From the NCBI GenBank assembly GCA_027257055.1, contig JAPVLO010000523.1, forward strand, positions 788,982-852,981: DNA of 64,000 nt. The letters run 5' to 3'. How positions within the stretch are numbered: position 1 is the stretch's first letter; each line of letters opens with the position of its first letter. The notes beneath the pieces were generated by a model. The model had not been told where the DNA came from. It saw only the letters and a program-made list of their open reading frames with translations, and searched no databases. Below are positions 51,500-63,291 of this stretch, piece after piece. Both the position numbers and the translations under genes were made by a program. The DNA comes from Cephalopachus bancanus (lineage: Eukaryota; Chordata; Mammalia; Primates; Tarsiidae).

Positions 51500-52455
51500 A
51501 ATGTTGCTTTACCACACTGCAGCCGTGAAGATTCCGTCCAGTTTCCATCAGGCACTGTGTGCTGATTCCCAGGCTGCTAGGTGGGAAAGGGGCCTGGATG
51601 GGGTCAGCCAGGTTCAGGTTCCCTGGCAGATGGACATGGGGGCAGCCAAGCCCCCAGAACCAGCCACATTCACCCAGCCCCTCCCCACAGCACTACTCTC
51701 ACTGCCCATCACCTGCAGGAGGCCAGTGTCCCCACTGCAGGGAACCAGGTCTTTGAGAGGAGATACTACATAACTGGCCGGCTGGCCACAAAGGCCCCTC
51801 ACCTGGGAGGACACACTGAGTGCAGAAGGAAGGGGTGGGGCCCCTGCCGGGGGCTATCCGGGCCCTGACTTCCGCCCTGGATGATAGGGTCAAGGAGCTG
51901 CCCTGCATTGGCCCCCACTTTGGTCCATGGGCCCGTGTCCCAGGGGTGGGGGAGAAGGTAGGAGAACCTCCTGCAGGGTTGGGAGAGGTGGCTGAGGCTG
52001 CTGGGTGGTCTCCTGGTTGGGCCATGGGCTGGATGTCACGGTGACCCCTCAGGCCGGGGATGTGGGATGTACCCGTCATTCCTCAGGCAAGGCCCTGCCT
52101 CAGGATACTCGCTCCTTGCTGGGAACCAGTGTGAACTTTCAGCTCCTGGCCCCACCAGGCAGCTGGGGGTTCTGGGGAGGTCCTGGCTCTCTCCTCCCCC
52201 ATGTGGGGACTGGGGTGTGAAGGGCTGGGGTGTGGGAGCCTAGGGCTGTCTGGGCCTGGGATGTTTGAACTAGGGTGTGAGGCACTGGCATAAGGTCCTT
52301 GGGTGTGGATCACGAGCTCCAGTAGGGTCCCAGCCCTACATAACACAGACGCTAATGAAGGGAGTCTCAGGTCTGCTGACCCTCTTGCCCCTCTGCTCCA
52401 GGGCACAAAGAGCAGGGTTTGGGGCTGACAGGGCGGTGATGAGTGGAGGTGGACT
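51500..52455. other. Unassigned spacer sequence
   Basis: GC-rich sequence with no exon or repeat family recognised. A loose run of GGGGTGTG-type words is at about 52205-52310. Confidence 0.3.
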
Positions 52456-52457
52456 CT

Positions 52458-53160
52458 GCAGGCCCCCGTACAGGGCAGTGTTTCACTTTAGTTCACATCA
52501 GAGATATTTTGATTGTTTCTTAAAAGGTGTGGAGTCCTAGGAAGCCCTTCCTGACTGGGGCACTGCACCCCAGAGGGGTGGGAGAAGCTGGGGTTGGTGA
52601 GTGGGAGGAGGTGGCTGCAGAGGGTGGGGCCTGGGCAGGGGCTAACGGAAGGGCTCAAGCTTGCTCCCACGGCTGCGTCTCCCCCTTGGGTCTCCTTGAG
52701 CCTCGAGTAGGCCTGGAAAGCAGCCGCCCCGATCTTCCAGGCCTTAGGAGACTGATTGCCCCAGAATTTGGGGACTCGGCCCTGCCCCCAGCAGCCGCTC
52801 CTTTTCCCCTCTCTCCAGGCAGAGGAGCTGCAGTGGGCTCGGGCTGACCTAAGACCCCGAGCAGGCACAACAGCACTGTCCCTGCCCCAAACTTCTGCCT
52901 GGAAACCCTCAGCCCCAGCCAGGACGCCACAAGGCCCTGCGGTCTCCACACACCTCCAGGGGCTTCAGCCAGTCAAGCTCTGTCAGACGAACACTCCACC
53001 CACAGCACACGGAGCTATGGGAATATACGGACATCCCACTTTGAGAATATGGGAAAATCCTGCTTTGGGGATATGTGAGCACCCCCACTTGAGGGATACG
53101 TGACACCCCCACTTTAGGGATGGGTGAGTGCCCTCCCTTTGGGGATATGTGAGCACCCCA
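52458..53160 (-). repeat. Inverted duplication, right arm
   Basis: The reverse complement of this segment follows the left arm from its minisatellite to the GGGGGCCTGC(A/G) junction. The core shows roughly 80 percent identity by eye, so the event is not recent. Confidence 0.85.
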
Positions 53161-53169
53161 CAGAGCTTG

Positions 53170-53465
53170 AGTTGGGAGAGAGGCAGTGGGTGTGGGAATC
53201 AGAGCATGGGGGGGCTTGCGGGGTTTGGACATCAGAGCCTGAACTTGGGGGTGACGGCGTCAGAGGAGTGGGTCTTCGCATCCATGCCAAATGCCTTGAG
53301 TGTCGTCCTGTGAGTCAGAGCTTGTCACCCTGATTGATGGGTCAGGAACACCAAGGGAGCTTTTGAGAGAAACAGACTCGTTTGCTCATGGAAGAAGCAT
53401 CCACTCTACATATGAAAACTCTCCCTGATGCCCATCCTCCTTGGTCATGGGGATGTGCCAGTTAA
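53170..53465. other. Unassigned short interval
   Basis: Nothing recognised between the inverted repeat and the nested Alus. Confidence 0.3.
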
Positions 53466-53470
53466 AATAT

Positions 53471-54090
53471 CCATGGGTTAGCAGCTTACGCCCATCATCC
53501 CAGCACTCTGGGAGGTGAAAGGATTGCCTGAGCCCAGGAGTTCAAGACTAGCCTGGGCATCATAGCGAGTCCTCATCGCTACAAAAAAAATCAAGCAGAT
53601 TGGGCATTGTGGCTCAAACTGGTAATCCCAGCACTTTGGGATTACCAGCCGAGGCGAGAGAATTGCCTAAGCCCGTGGGTTCGAGACCAGTCTGGGCAAC
53701 CTGGTGAGACCTCATCTCTACAATAAATCAAAAAATTAGCTGGGCGTGGTAGCATGCGCCTGTAATTCTGGCGACTTGGAAGGCTGAAGCAGAAGAAATG
53801 CCGGAGCCCAGCAGGTCAATGCTGGGGTGGCCGTGAATGTGCCACTGCACTCTAGCCTGGGTGACAAAGTGAGACTCTGACTCAAAAAAACAAACAGAAA
53901 ATCAAACAATTAGCTGAGCTTGGTGGTGCACATCTGTAGGGCCAGCTACTTGGAAGGCTGAGGTGGGAGGATCACCCAAGCCCAGAAGGTGGAGACTCCA
54001 GTGGCCGTGATCATGCCCCTGCACTCCAGCCTGGCCGACAGAGTGAGACTCCGACTCAAAAAAACAAAGTAAAAAAAAAACAAAAAAAAA
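53471..54090 (+). mobile_element. Nested Alus (one Alu inserted inside another)
   Basis: The outer Alu covers about 53471-53595 and 53897-54090. The inner Alu covers about 53597-53896. The junctions share AAAATCAAGCA and AAAATCAAACA, a near-perfect duplication of the outer Alu's linker. The inner copy repeats the word GGGATTACCAGC out of place at 53638-53649, a small local rearrangement. Confidence 0.9.
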
Positions 54091-54094
54091 ACAA

Positions 54095-55890
54095 CTCACG
54101 TTTTGTTCTCCTCAGACAGGCAAAAATAAAAAAGCTCAAGCAATGGCCCCTGGTGTTGGGTGACCCTGAGCTCAGTGCTCTCAGTGCCAAGGTGAACAGA
54201 AACTGATCCAGCCTCTCTGAGGGCCAAGTGGTACTGACCGGTGCAGTTGAGGACCTGTGGGCTATGGCCATGCTGTGTCCACCCCGAGGAGCTGTGAGCT
54301 CTGGCCACAACATGTCCACCCTTAGGAGCTGTGGGCTCCTGCATGTGAGGACCGAGACACTGCAGCTCTCGGGTAAAATGGAAATGTGGTTTTATGTTTG
54401 TGGTGGCAAGAATCTGGAAGCACCTAAAAGCTCTTCAGCTAGAAAGGAACAAAGCAGTTGTGGCATTGCACATGTTGACAGGACACGCCCCAGTCAGCCT
54501 GCTGGTGTAGTGTAGGTCAGGGCACACGCCCACCCACTGGGGAGAAATATGTTACCTAGAATGGAACGACAGCCCAGGTCCCCTTGCCATTGCAGGCCAC
54601 GTGGAAGTGGTCCTCTGTTCCTGCACGTGGGTGGGCAGTGGGGGATGGGGTCCCTTTCCCAGAGGGTCGTGGTTAGCCCTCTAGTGTCTGATGCCCAGGA
54701 AGAAGAGTGGCTACCTGGGGAGAGGATGGATCAGGGTGCACATGGGGCCTTTGCCTACAGTCCCAGTGCCATGTCATTGCTAGGGGCTGTCGATCTGGCA
54801 GCCCTCGGAGTCCACCATGGCCTGTTGTCATGGTGACATGTGTGGCTGGACACAGATGTGCCAAGGCCTGCAGTGCAATGGCCTCTCCCGACAGAAGCCT
54901 GGGACTCAGAGAGTGGGTCCAGTGGACGGAGGTAGGGTCCAGGATGCCTGCCAGGGAAAGAGGGCCCAGAAGTGCCAGCAGAGAGATGGCATCTGCTTCC
55001 ACCTCATTCAGCCTCTGAGTGACCTCAACTCCATGCCAAACCTGGTTCTGCAGGCCAGCAGAGGCCACAAGGAGCCAATGGGAAGGAGTTGACCATGTCC
55101 CGCTCTCTGCCTGAGACCCCGCCTCTCCTTGCATTCTCCACTCCCTGCTGACAGCCTGTGGGCATCTGCATCCTGCACGGGGGGCTCCTGGGCTCAATGC
55201 TGTTGCAAAACTGGGTTGGGGCTGGGCCCTGGGGTCAGAGATAGGCAGAGAGCAGTAACCCTGCCATTGCCCAACGTCTGATCTGGTCTCACAATACTCT
55301 GGGCCCAGATGAGCTTTGGCAGGGCTGAGGCCAGCGGGAAGTGGGTCCCCAAGAGGGGTCTGGCCTGGGCCTCAGGGCGCCAGACACAAGGGACTCACCT
55401 CCCCTGAGGAATCCGGGGGTGATCAGGAAACACCATGGAGTTTTACATGACACACAAACAGTCATGGTGAGCAGGTAAGCCTAGCCCAGTCCTGGTCTCA
55501 CTTCTTCTTAGGCTTGGTGCGTGGACAGAAGAGGGACAGTGTGTCACACGCTCCTGAGTCCCAGCCACCCTGGCTGCCCAGGACGTCTAGCCCAAGGACC
55601 CTCCTCCCTGGGGGCTGCTGGGTCAGGACACGGACCCTGGAGGAGGTGGCTTTGGCACCGTGGCAACCTGCAGACATGGCTCACACAGCCAGATCCATCC
55701 CCTGTCCTGGAAGCCGATGGCCCAGTTTGGGGTGGCTCAGGGTTGGCCCTTCCTGAGGCCTTGCTCCTGGGCATGTCAGTGCCGCCACCTCCCAGTATCC
55801 CCCCAGGGTCATCCCCGGCATGTCTGTGTCCTCCCCTTCTTATAGGATCCAGTCACGTGAGAGGAAGGCCACAGAGGAACTTCGTTTTGC
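54095..55890. other. Non-coding sequence with a short tandem repeat
   Basis: 54236-54340 holds two to three units of about 47 bp built on GAGCTGTG(G/A)GCTC(T/C)-GGCCA. The rest is unassigned. Confidence 0.4.
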
Positions 55891-55899
55891 CTTATTTCC

Positions 55900-56150
55900 C
55901 CTTTTATTTGAGTTGGGGCTTCACTCTGTCGCCCATACTGAAGTGCAGTGGCACAATCACAGCCACCACAGCCTCGACCTCCCGGGCTCTGGCAACCCTT
56001 CTACCTTAGCCTCCCGAGCAGCTGGGACTTGAGGCACACATACCATCCCAGCTCATTTTTCTATTTTTGTAGAGAGAGATGAGGTCTCACTATGCTGCCC
56101 AGGTTGGTGTCAAACTCCAGGGCTCAGGCGACCCTCCCACCTTGGCCCCT
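55900..56150 (-). mobile_element. Alu (antisense, 5' end missing)
   Basis: Runs from GGGGCTTCACTCTGTCGCCC to CCCACCTTGGCC. The segment that would contain the Alu start is absent. Confidence 0.9.
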
Positions 56151-56154
56151 CTAT

Positions 56155-56630
56155 CGCCTCTTTAAAGGTCCACCTTCAAACATAGTCCTTCTCTGAGGTC
56201 CTGGGGCCAGGACTCCATGGAGAATGGGGTCATAAATCAGCCCTTGCCAGGCGCCCACTCCTGGCTGAACTCACAGACTCCTCTCCTCCCTAAGGAGCTG
56301 GGAGACAACCCCGCCAATGCACACCACCTTTATCAAAACATTCTCAAGCTATCAGACTCCCTAGAAGATGAGTATGGGCCACCTGCCAGGACACCACATT
56401 CACCAGGGTCACAGGGAAGGGCCACTCAGGAAAACCCCACAGCTCTTTCTCGCCAACTCTTTATAGCTTTAGAACTCAGGGCACCACCAACCCCAGCTGC
56501 CCCTACACATGGGCCCACTGCAGGGTCTGGTCTGGAAGGCTGTTGGCCAAAGGCCTGTGAGGAGGCGGGAAGGGAGGTGGAGGCGGGGGAGAAAGAGTCA
56601 GGGGCAAGGACACAGGAATGGGTGTCTTCT
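56155..56630. other. Unassigned sequence before the retroviral LTR
   Basis: A 153-codon open frame (56217-56678) spans it. I see no retroviral or cellular domain in it, and it lacks promoter or splice context. Confidence 0.3.
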
Positions 56631-56639
56631 TTAGGGGCC

Positions 56640-57118
56640 AGAGCCCCAGCCCCTACTGGGTCGGGAGAGCCCCCTTAGTTGTCTTGATGGGGGTGGACCC
56701 TCACTACCCTAAGAGGGTGGCTCTCCACATGGGAGCCATCCACTACCTGGATCAAACAGTGGGAAGGGCTGACTGCACCGGGAGCCAGGGTGGTGGGGAT
56801 GGTGCCTTCATGGTCAGGCTGCAGGGCCAGCAGCATCCAGCAGGGCTGCAGTGGGAGTGGCTGGGATGGGGACCCTGGACCTGGAGAACTGGTCCTCATG
56901 CTTTTGCTGTTATCACAAAAGTTACAAAACCTTCCACCATGGAAAGCCCCTTCCTCCAAAGCAATGTAAAACATATAAAAGCTGAGGCCTGACTATGATC
57001 CGGGCCCAGCCTTTGTGACTGGAGTCCGCTGGGCCAAACGCTAGCATTCCAAAAATAAATGTAGCTTCCTGTTTAGCAGTCTCATGTCACGGTCTCTCTG
57101 ATTTGTTTTCCTGCAACA
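56640..57118 (+). mobile_element. 5' LTR of the endogenous retrovirus
   Basis: TATA box TATAAAA at 56974-56980, polyadenylation signal AATAAA at 57054-57059, and a terminal CAACA at 57114-57118 just before the primer site. The left boundary is uncertain by tens of bases because no clear TG start or target duplication was found. Confidence 0.65.
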
Positions 57119-57123
57119 TTTCT

Positions 57124-57141
57124 TGGGGCATTGGCCAGGAA
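57124..57141 (+). other. Retroviral primer-binding site, tRNA-Gly type
   Basis: TGGGGCATTGGCCAGGAA differs at two positions from the complement of the 3' end of mammalian tRNA-Gly (CCC). It lies five bases after the inferred LTR end. Confidence 0.65.
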
Positions 57142-57392
57142 AGTGGAGATTTCAGAGATGGTGTTTTCTACCTCCCTTGTCTCTGGTGTACAACCTTGGG
57201 GTGATGGGGGAGGCAACCTTGCCTGGCGCCAATGGGCCAATTGGTCCATAGGGGAGAAGCCCTCCCGGCGTGCTGGGGGAAGGATTCTGAATGCACAACA
57301 GAACCCAGTGAGGCGCAGGAACCAGCGTAAGGGCCAGCGCCCAATGGAAAGGCTGGGAATTGGGGTAACAGGGAATAGACCTGTCCTTAAGA

Positions 57393-57690
57393 GACAGAAG
57401 GGGGCCAGGCTTAGTGGCTTAGCCTGTAATCCCAGCACTTTGAGAGGCTGAGGCGAGTGGATTGCCTGAGCCCATGGGTTCTAGACCAGCCCAGGCAACT
57501 TGACAAGACCTCATCTCTACAATAAATAAAAAATTAGCTGGGCATGGTAGTGTGTACCTGTAATTCCGGTTACCTGGAATGCTGAGGCAGAAGGATCGCT
57601 GGAGCCCAGCAAGTTGACCCTTGGGTGGCCCTGAGTGTGCCACTGCACTCCAGCCTGGGCAGCAGAGTGAGACTCCAGCTCCAAAAAACA
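57393..57690 (+). mobile_element. Alu in the retroviral leader
   Basis: Begins GGGGGCCAGGCTTAGTGGCT, carries CTACAATAAATAAAAAATTA in the linker, and ends GAGTGAGACTCCAGCTCC plus an A-rich tail. Confidence 0.9.
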
Positions 57691-58099
57691 AAAAACAGAA
57701 TGGGAGACTGATCAACTCCCATAGGCCACTAGTAGTCTCAAACCTGAAGAAAAGGGTTAGAGGCAGTGGAAGGAAACACTGTGAAATGAAATGGTAGACT
57801 CCAAGATACTGGGTGGAGGGTTGGAGTTCTGTGATTGTGTATGAATGAGACAGACAGCAGATGGGTTTCGACCCAACCAAAGGGCTGAAGGTATTGTTGA
57901 GTTCACATCTGAACTGGTGGCAACCTCATACAGCAGAAGGCGGCCCCAGTCTTGTAATAGGGCTGGTCCTGGTTGGGGTTTTATAACAACCTGCCAATTG
58001 CTAAAAGGTGTCTGAAATATCTCTGTGAGGAGTACAGCTAGGGATGAACAAAGCAACTGCCCCTCTTACCCCTTTTTCTTCCTTCTGTGTGTGACTGGC

Positions 58100-58895
58100 A
58101 TCTTACAGGGGGAGGAAGATGGGTAGAACACAAATTAAGAACACCCCCCTTGAAAAATTTTTGCCAAGTTTACTTAGGAGACTATAGTGTGAAACTGACT
58201 CAGAGAAAGCTCTGAACATTCTATGAAATAGATTGGCCTTCTTTTGGGATGGGATGGCCCACAGAAGGGTCATTAGATAAAAGGATAGTTGCTAGGGTCT
58301 TTAGAATTGTCATAGGAAACCCAGGTTCTGGCCACCCTGATCAGTTCCCGTACATTGACTGTTGGCAAGATGCAGTCCTTGCTTGCCCATCTTGGCTAAA
58401 AGCTTGCTGGGAGGAAAATTGCAAAATTATGAGGGCACTTAAGTCGGCTCCTTCCGAGTGCCTGCCCAAACCAAACAAGTCTGTTCTGGCCGATGAAACA
58501 GGAGGGATTCCTTCACCATTCATGCCTTTATGCCTCCCATTGCCGACTGCACCCCCGGCTCAACCGCCACCACAGACCCGCCACAGACAATGTGTATGCC
58601 AAAATCCAGTCTTTCTGCATGACCGCCTGATACACCCCTGGCTGTGACCACCCTGGAGCCACCAACATGAACCCCACACACACCGCCCAGAAAATTGCCA
58701 CAGCCGTCAGCGACTGGTTTCTCCTCCAGCGGATGTCCAGGTGCTCTCCAGATACCACTGAGAGACACCCAGGGACCCCTCTATTATGACCCAGATGGCC
58801 AAATCCGAGGAGGCAACACAAGCTCGTATATCAGCCATTTACCACCACTGATCTCAAACTGGAAAAATCACACACCACCGTTAGGGTATGGACGG
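58100..58895 (+). pseudogene. Retroviral gag remnant (matrix and start of capsid)
   Basis: A gammaretrovirus-type matrix region is readable around 58210-58440 (WPSFG, GWPTEG and GHPDQFPYI-type motifs). A proline-rich linker follows at 58520-58590, and the capsid start has an SNWKN motif near 58850. A stop lies just upstream at about 58211. Capsid and nucleocapsid are lost at the following LTR insertion/deletion. Confidence 0.7.
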
Positions 58896-58901
58896 ACAGG
58901 G

Positions 58902-59680
58902 TGAGGGTGGAGAGGCATCGGGAGGCGCGCAGCACTGCTTGGGCTGGTAAGCCGGAGGTGCGTGCTGGGAACCCAGAGATCCAAGTAGATTGCAAAGAAT
59001 TGCGACACACAGAGGTGAAAGAAGATACAATTTATTTAAGAAAAGTTCACCCCCCACAGACAGGGAGTGGGCCTACACTCTAGGTGAGTGAGGCGTCTTA
59101 GCCCCCCCAGAGTCCTGGCTTAAATCCTTTTTATGGAGATGTTGCACGTGACTACCGTGACTGCTGTGACTTCCTTATCGGCCACCTGTGGATGTCTTGG
59201 AGACCTGTGACACAGAGACCCATTAATGTCTGTCCATATTATCATAGCCCCTAGAGAAGGGCGTGACAAGGATTCTAATGCTCCTGCGTCTTCCTGAACA
59301 ACATTCCTTAGAGCTAATGGAGGGTGCACTTCCCCTTATCTCCTAGGCATTCCCAGTGGCTAGCTTCGGGCGATCCTTGGCTTCCCTGTAGATAGTGCCC
59401 AATTTACTGGAAGATCGAATCCCTACCTGCTCTCCCTCTGAGTGGTCATAACTTTTGTAATTACAAGTTTCATGACTTTTACAGACCTTGCCCAATGCGT
59501 GATGTCTTAGGCCTTGTAAATTCCCTTTACACTAGGCAAGCTTGATTGCCACTATGAGATGTCTCTGATACCTGGAAGTTTGGAAGTTTCTGAAAAGACA
59601 AAGTCAGTAAAGTTAATTATACCTAAAGTGTGCATTTCTCCAAAAGCATAGCTTCTACTTTCTCATCACTGTGTCAGGGT
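58902..59680 (-). mobile_element. Antisense LTR inserted between gag and pol
   Basis: On the - strand a TATA-like CATAAAAAGG (near 59130) is followed by AATAAA (near 59030), the order of an LTR reading leftwards. No close resemblance to the flanking provirus LTR. Ends are approximate and no clean target-site duplication was found. Confidence 0.5.
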
Positions 59681-59764
59681 TTAAGAACAAGATGAAAAAT
59701 GGGTTCCCACTCTTGGTCTGTCCTTTCAACCACCATTTACTGAAAGATCCAAATCTGCCAAGAG

Positions 59765-62310
59765 AAGGTGAGTTATCTCAGCTTCCACCTCTATCAAGGG
59801 TAACTCCAGCTTGGCCCAGAAAGAAAACAAACCATCTGCTCAATCCTGGTTCCATCCTCCTGAAGTCAAGTCTGGGAATTTCTTGGAGCCGCAGGGTCCT
59901 ATAGAATCTGGATACCTAACTTCTCTATTTTAGCAAAACCCCTTTATGAAGCCACAAAGGGGGGAGAATGGGAGCCCCTACTTTGGGAACAAGCAAAGTG
60001 CCTTGGAAGAAATTAAGCAGGCTGTCACCAATGCGCCCAGCTTAGGGCTCCCAAACATAACCAAGCCCTTCTTTTTATATGTGCATGAGTGCGCCAGCAT
60101 AGCAGTGGAGGTCCTGACTCAGATGTTAGGGTCATGGCACAGACCCATGGCATACTTGTCAAAGCAACTGGACTCAGTCGCTCAAAGTTGGCCGCCTTGT
60201 TTGCGAGCTCTTGCAGCTACAGCCCTTCTGGTGGCAGAAACCGACAAACTAACCATGGAACAAGACCTAACAGTCCGAGGGCCGCATGCAGTATTAAAAT
60301 TAATGGAATACAAAGGTCAGTACTGGCTAACAATTGTCAGAACGGTCAAGTATCAAGGAATGCTATGTGGAAACCCACGCATTCTCTGGAAATAGTCAAA
60401 ATTTTAAATCCTGCAACTCTGTTGCTGGTTGAACCTGGGCAGCCAGACCATGATTGTACTGAGGTTATGGAGGAGGTATTTTCCAGTTGTCCGGACCTGA
60501 CAGATCAGCCCCTCAAAGATCCTGATGTTGAATGCTTTACTGATGGCAGCAGTTTCATAAGAAAAGAGAAAAGGTTTGCTGGTTATTCAGTCATAACCCT
60601 GGAATCCACCACTGAAGCTAAACCTCAGCCAAAAGGAACTTCAGTCCAAAAGGCAGAATTTATTGCCTTAATCTGAGCCCTTCAGCAGGCAGTGGGGGTA
60701 CACAGAGTCCAAATATGGTTTCACCACTGTCCATGTGCATGGAGGCTTATATAAGGAAAAGGGCCTAATAAACTCTGGGGGAAAGGAGATAAAGTATGGC
60801 AAAGAAATTCTCGGGCTCCTGGATGCTGTATGGGCCCCTAAAATGGTAGCAGCCATACATTGCTGGAGACACCAAAAGGGAAATGGAATAATTGCCTGAG
60901 GAAGTCACAAAGCAGACCAAGAAGCAAAATTCACAGCATCCAAAGAAATCAGTGAGCCAGTCACCCTGACTGCTGCGCTTCTCCCTAGTCCACTGACAAA
61001 TTGGAGCCCTAGCTATTCATAACATGAGAAAACTTTGTTTGAATCTGAAAATGGAAGCTATCTTCAGAACAGATGGTAGAAATCAGGGTGGCTGAATAGC
61101 AATTCCTAAGTCACTAGCTCCAGCTTTTGTCAGGCAATTCCACCAAGGAACCCACAGTGGATGGACAGACCTTGAAACTACTCTAAACCAATACTATTAT
61201 GTACCCGACTCTCCAGTACAGCCTGAACAGTTTGTGAGCAATGCCAAACCTGTGCTCAAAACAACCCATAACAGGGACCCAAAGTCTCCCCTGGAATACA
61301 ACACGTCGGAGGAACACCATCTGAAGACATAATCGTGAACTTCACTGAGCTCCTCTGAGTCCGGGGCTACAAATATCTCCTTGTTTTTGTATGTGCCTTC
61401 TTAGGATAGGAAGAAGCCTTCCCAACTTATACATAGAAGGCATCTGAAGTGGCCCGACTTCTCTTGAAAGAAATCAGCCCCCTATTTGGAATCCTGATCA
61501 CCATAGAATCAGACAATGGGCCTGCATTCATGGCAGAAATAACACAGTTATTGGCCAAATGGCTAAAAATTACTTGGAAATTGCACACAATGTACCAGCC
61601 CCAGAGTTCGGGAAAAGTAGAACGAACTAATCAGACATTGAAATTGCAACTAAGTAAGCTATGTCAAGAAATTCACTTAAGCTGGGACCAGCTCTTGCCA
61701 ATAGTTCTATTAAGATTTAGGTCTAGCTGGGCTCGGTGGCTCAGCCTGTAATCCCCCGCTTTGGGAGGCTGAGGTGAGTGGATTGCCTGAGCCTGCAGGT
61801 TCGAGACCCGCCTGGGCAACTTGGCGAGACCTCATCCCTACAATAAATAAAAAAAACCCAGCTGGGTGTGGTAGCATGTGCCTGTAATTCTGGCTACTCG
61901 GAAGGCTGACATGGAAGGATTGCTAGAGCCCAGCAGGTCGAGGCTGCAGTGGCTGCTCCCGGCTACTGCACTCCAGTCTGGGCGACAGAGTGAGACTCCA
62001 ACTCAAAAAAAAAAGATTTAGGTCTAGCCCTACCAAGCAGACAGACTTCTCTCCTTTTGAAATCCTCTATGGAAGGTCACCCCCTCTTGTCAGAAATATA
62101 CGAGGGGACTTAAAAGAATTAGGAAACATCACCTTAAGGCAGCAACTGCAGGCTCTAGGTACAGCCTTAAACACCTTACATCACCAAGTCGGAGAAAGGT
62201 TACCAATAAGTTTAACCACAAATGCACACCCCTTTAACCCAGGGGACATGGCATGGATAAAGGAATGGAATGTTCAGCCCCTAAAACCCCTCTGAAGGGG
62301 TCCATTTGCT
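59765..62310 (+). pseudogene. Retroviral pol remnant (RT end, RNase H, integrase)
   Basis: Segments in several frames follow the pol order. The end of reverse transcriptase is at 59770-60010. The connection domain is at about 60000-60300. RNase H with a CFTDGSSF motif is at 60400-60676. An integrase zinc-finger-like region is at about 61130-61270. The integrase core has SDNGPAF near 61505 and SSGKVERTNQ near 61605. Its C-terminal part lies at 62015-62300 beyond an Alu. Stops occur at 60676, 60898 and elsewhere. Confidence 0.8.
61727..62012 (+). mobile_element. Alu in integrase, with perfect target-site duplication
   Basis: Flanked by identical AAGATTTAGGTCTAG copies at 61712-61726 and 62013-62027. 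It is one of the youngest-looking insertions in the window and has an ACAATAAAT-type linker. Confidence 0.95.
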
Positions 62311-62529
62311 ATCCTTTTGCCTATCCCAACTGCAGTAATTGTTGTTAAAGTGAACCCCTGGATTCACTATAGCAGAGTTAAACCAGCTACTCAAGACTGG
62401 GAGTGTGTGACTGACTTGTCAGTCCCACACAAACTATCAGGAAAAGGGCGAAATGCACACCCCAAAGTTCGGAAAAGATCCGCAGCCCTGTTCTAGTCAC
62501 TCTGGGAGTTGACTACTCAATGCATGGCT

Positions 62530-63285
62530 GAAGCTTGAGGAATCTGAGGCCCTGCTTCAGCCACTCCAGAGGATGGCTGATCCATGCATGGCAGAAGCTT
62601 GAGAAGATTGCAAACGGAATACTGATAAACTGCTTTTGTTCTCTAAGACTAGCTCTTGTACTGCTGCTCCTTGTCTCTATCGCTATAGCCTTCGCCTTAG
62701 TCTTTGCTATAGGATTAGCAGAAGCCGCACCAGCGACTGGACATGTGGCAAATGGCTTTTCTAGTATTCTTCTCTCTCCTGTGGATAGGATGCTTCATTG
62801 TTGGTTGCTTTTAATTTGGGCCTCCTTTGCAAACCTGACCTGCTACTCACCCTGTGACAATTGCATAACCCTACTTTACTATCATGGAAGCTGGCAACCA
62901 ACCTTTACTTTCTATTCGCACTAGCCTGTGGCCTGCTATATTAGCCACTTTCCATGTTCCCACAATGGTAAACTATATTGGACTGGAAGGATAAGAGCTA
63001 AGTAGATGAGAAGATATACCTGCCACAAACCCAACTTTACACCAGGTGGGGCCTGCTGGGATTACTATGGGCCAGGAGGCAAAACAGATGGGAAAGGTGC
63101 CCCAAATCATGCCCAAACCCAACTAGTCAAATAAACTATACAAAAAATAGCACAACCGAAACCAAGGCCACCCCCACCCTCCATGTACAATCAATTACAA
63201 GAGGACAAAAACTTAAACCTAGGGTTTCCTACCATAGGACAAAAATGTAATAGTTCTGACTGTTGCCTCCAAATAGGTCCCCTAC
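62530..63285 (+). pseudogene. Retroviral env remnant (5' part only)
   Basis: An open frame at 62535-62924 includes a hydrophobic stretch of about 25 residues (62640-62730) typical of an Env signal peptide. Surface-subunit-like Cys-rich sequence follows. After 62924 the frame is broken by stops, and the gene ends at the L1 junction. Confidence 0.6.
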
Positions 63286-63291
63286 CTATCA

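Larger units (their letters stand above)
56640..63290 (+). mobile_element. Class I (gammaretrovirus-like) endogenous retrovirus, decayed and 3'-truncated
   Basis: Order on the + strand: 5' LTR, primer-binding site, leader with an Alu, gag matrix remnant, an antisense LTR insertion, pol (end of reverse transcriptase, RNase H, integrase) with a second Alu, and an env start. Protease and most of reverse transcriptase are deleted. The 3' LTR is missing because the copy ends where an L1 begins at about 63292. All reading frames carry stops or frameshifts, so it is a fossil. Confidence 0.85.

Noticed and set aside
56217..56678. 153-codon frame as a retroviral accessory or cellular gene
   Set aside because: It crosses the probable start of the LTR, has no known domain and lacks regulatory context.
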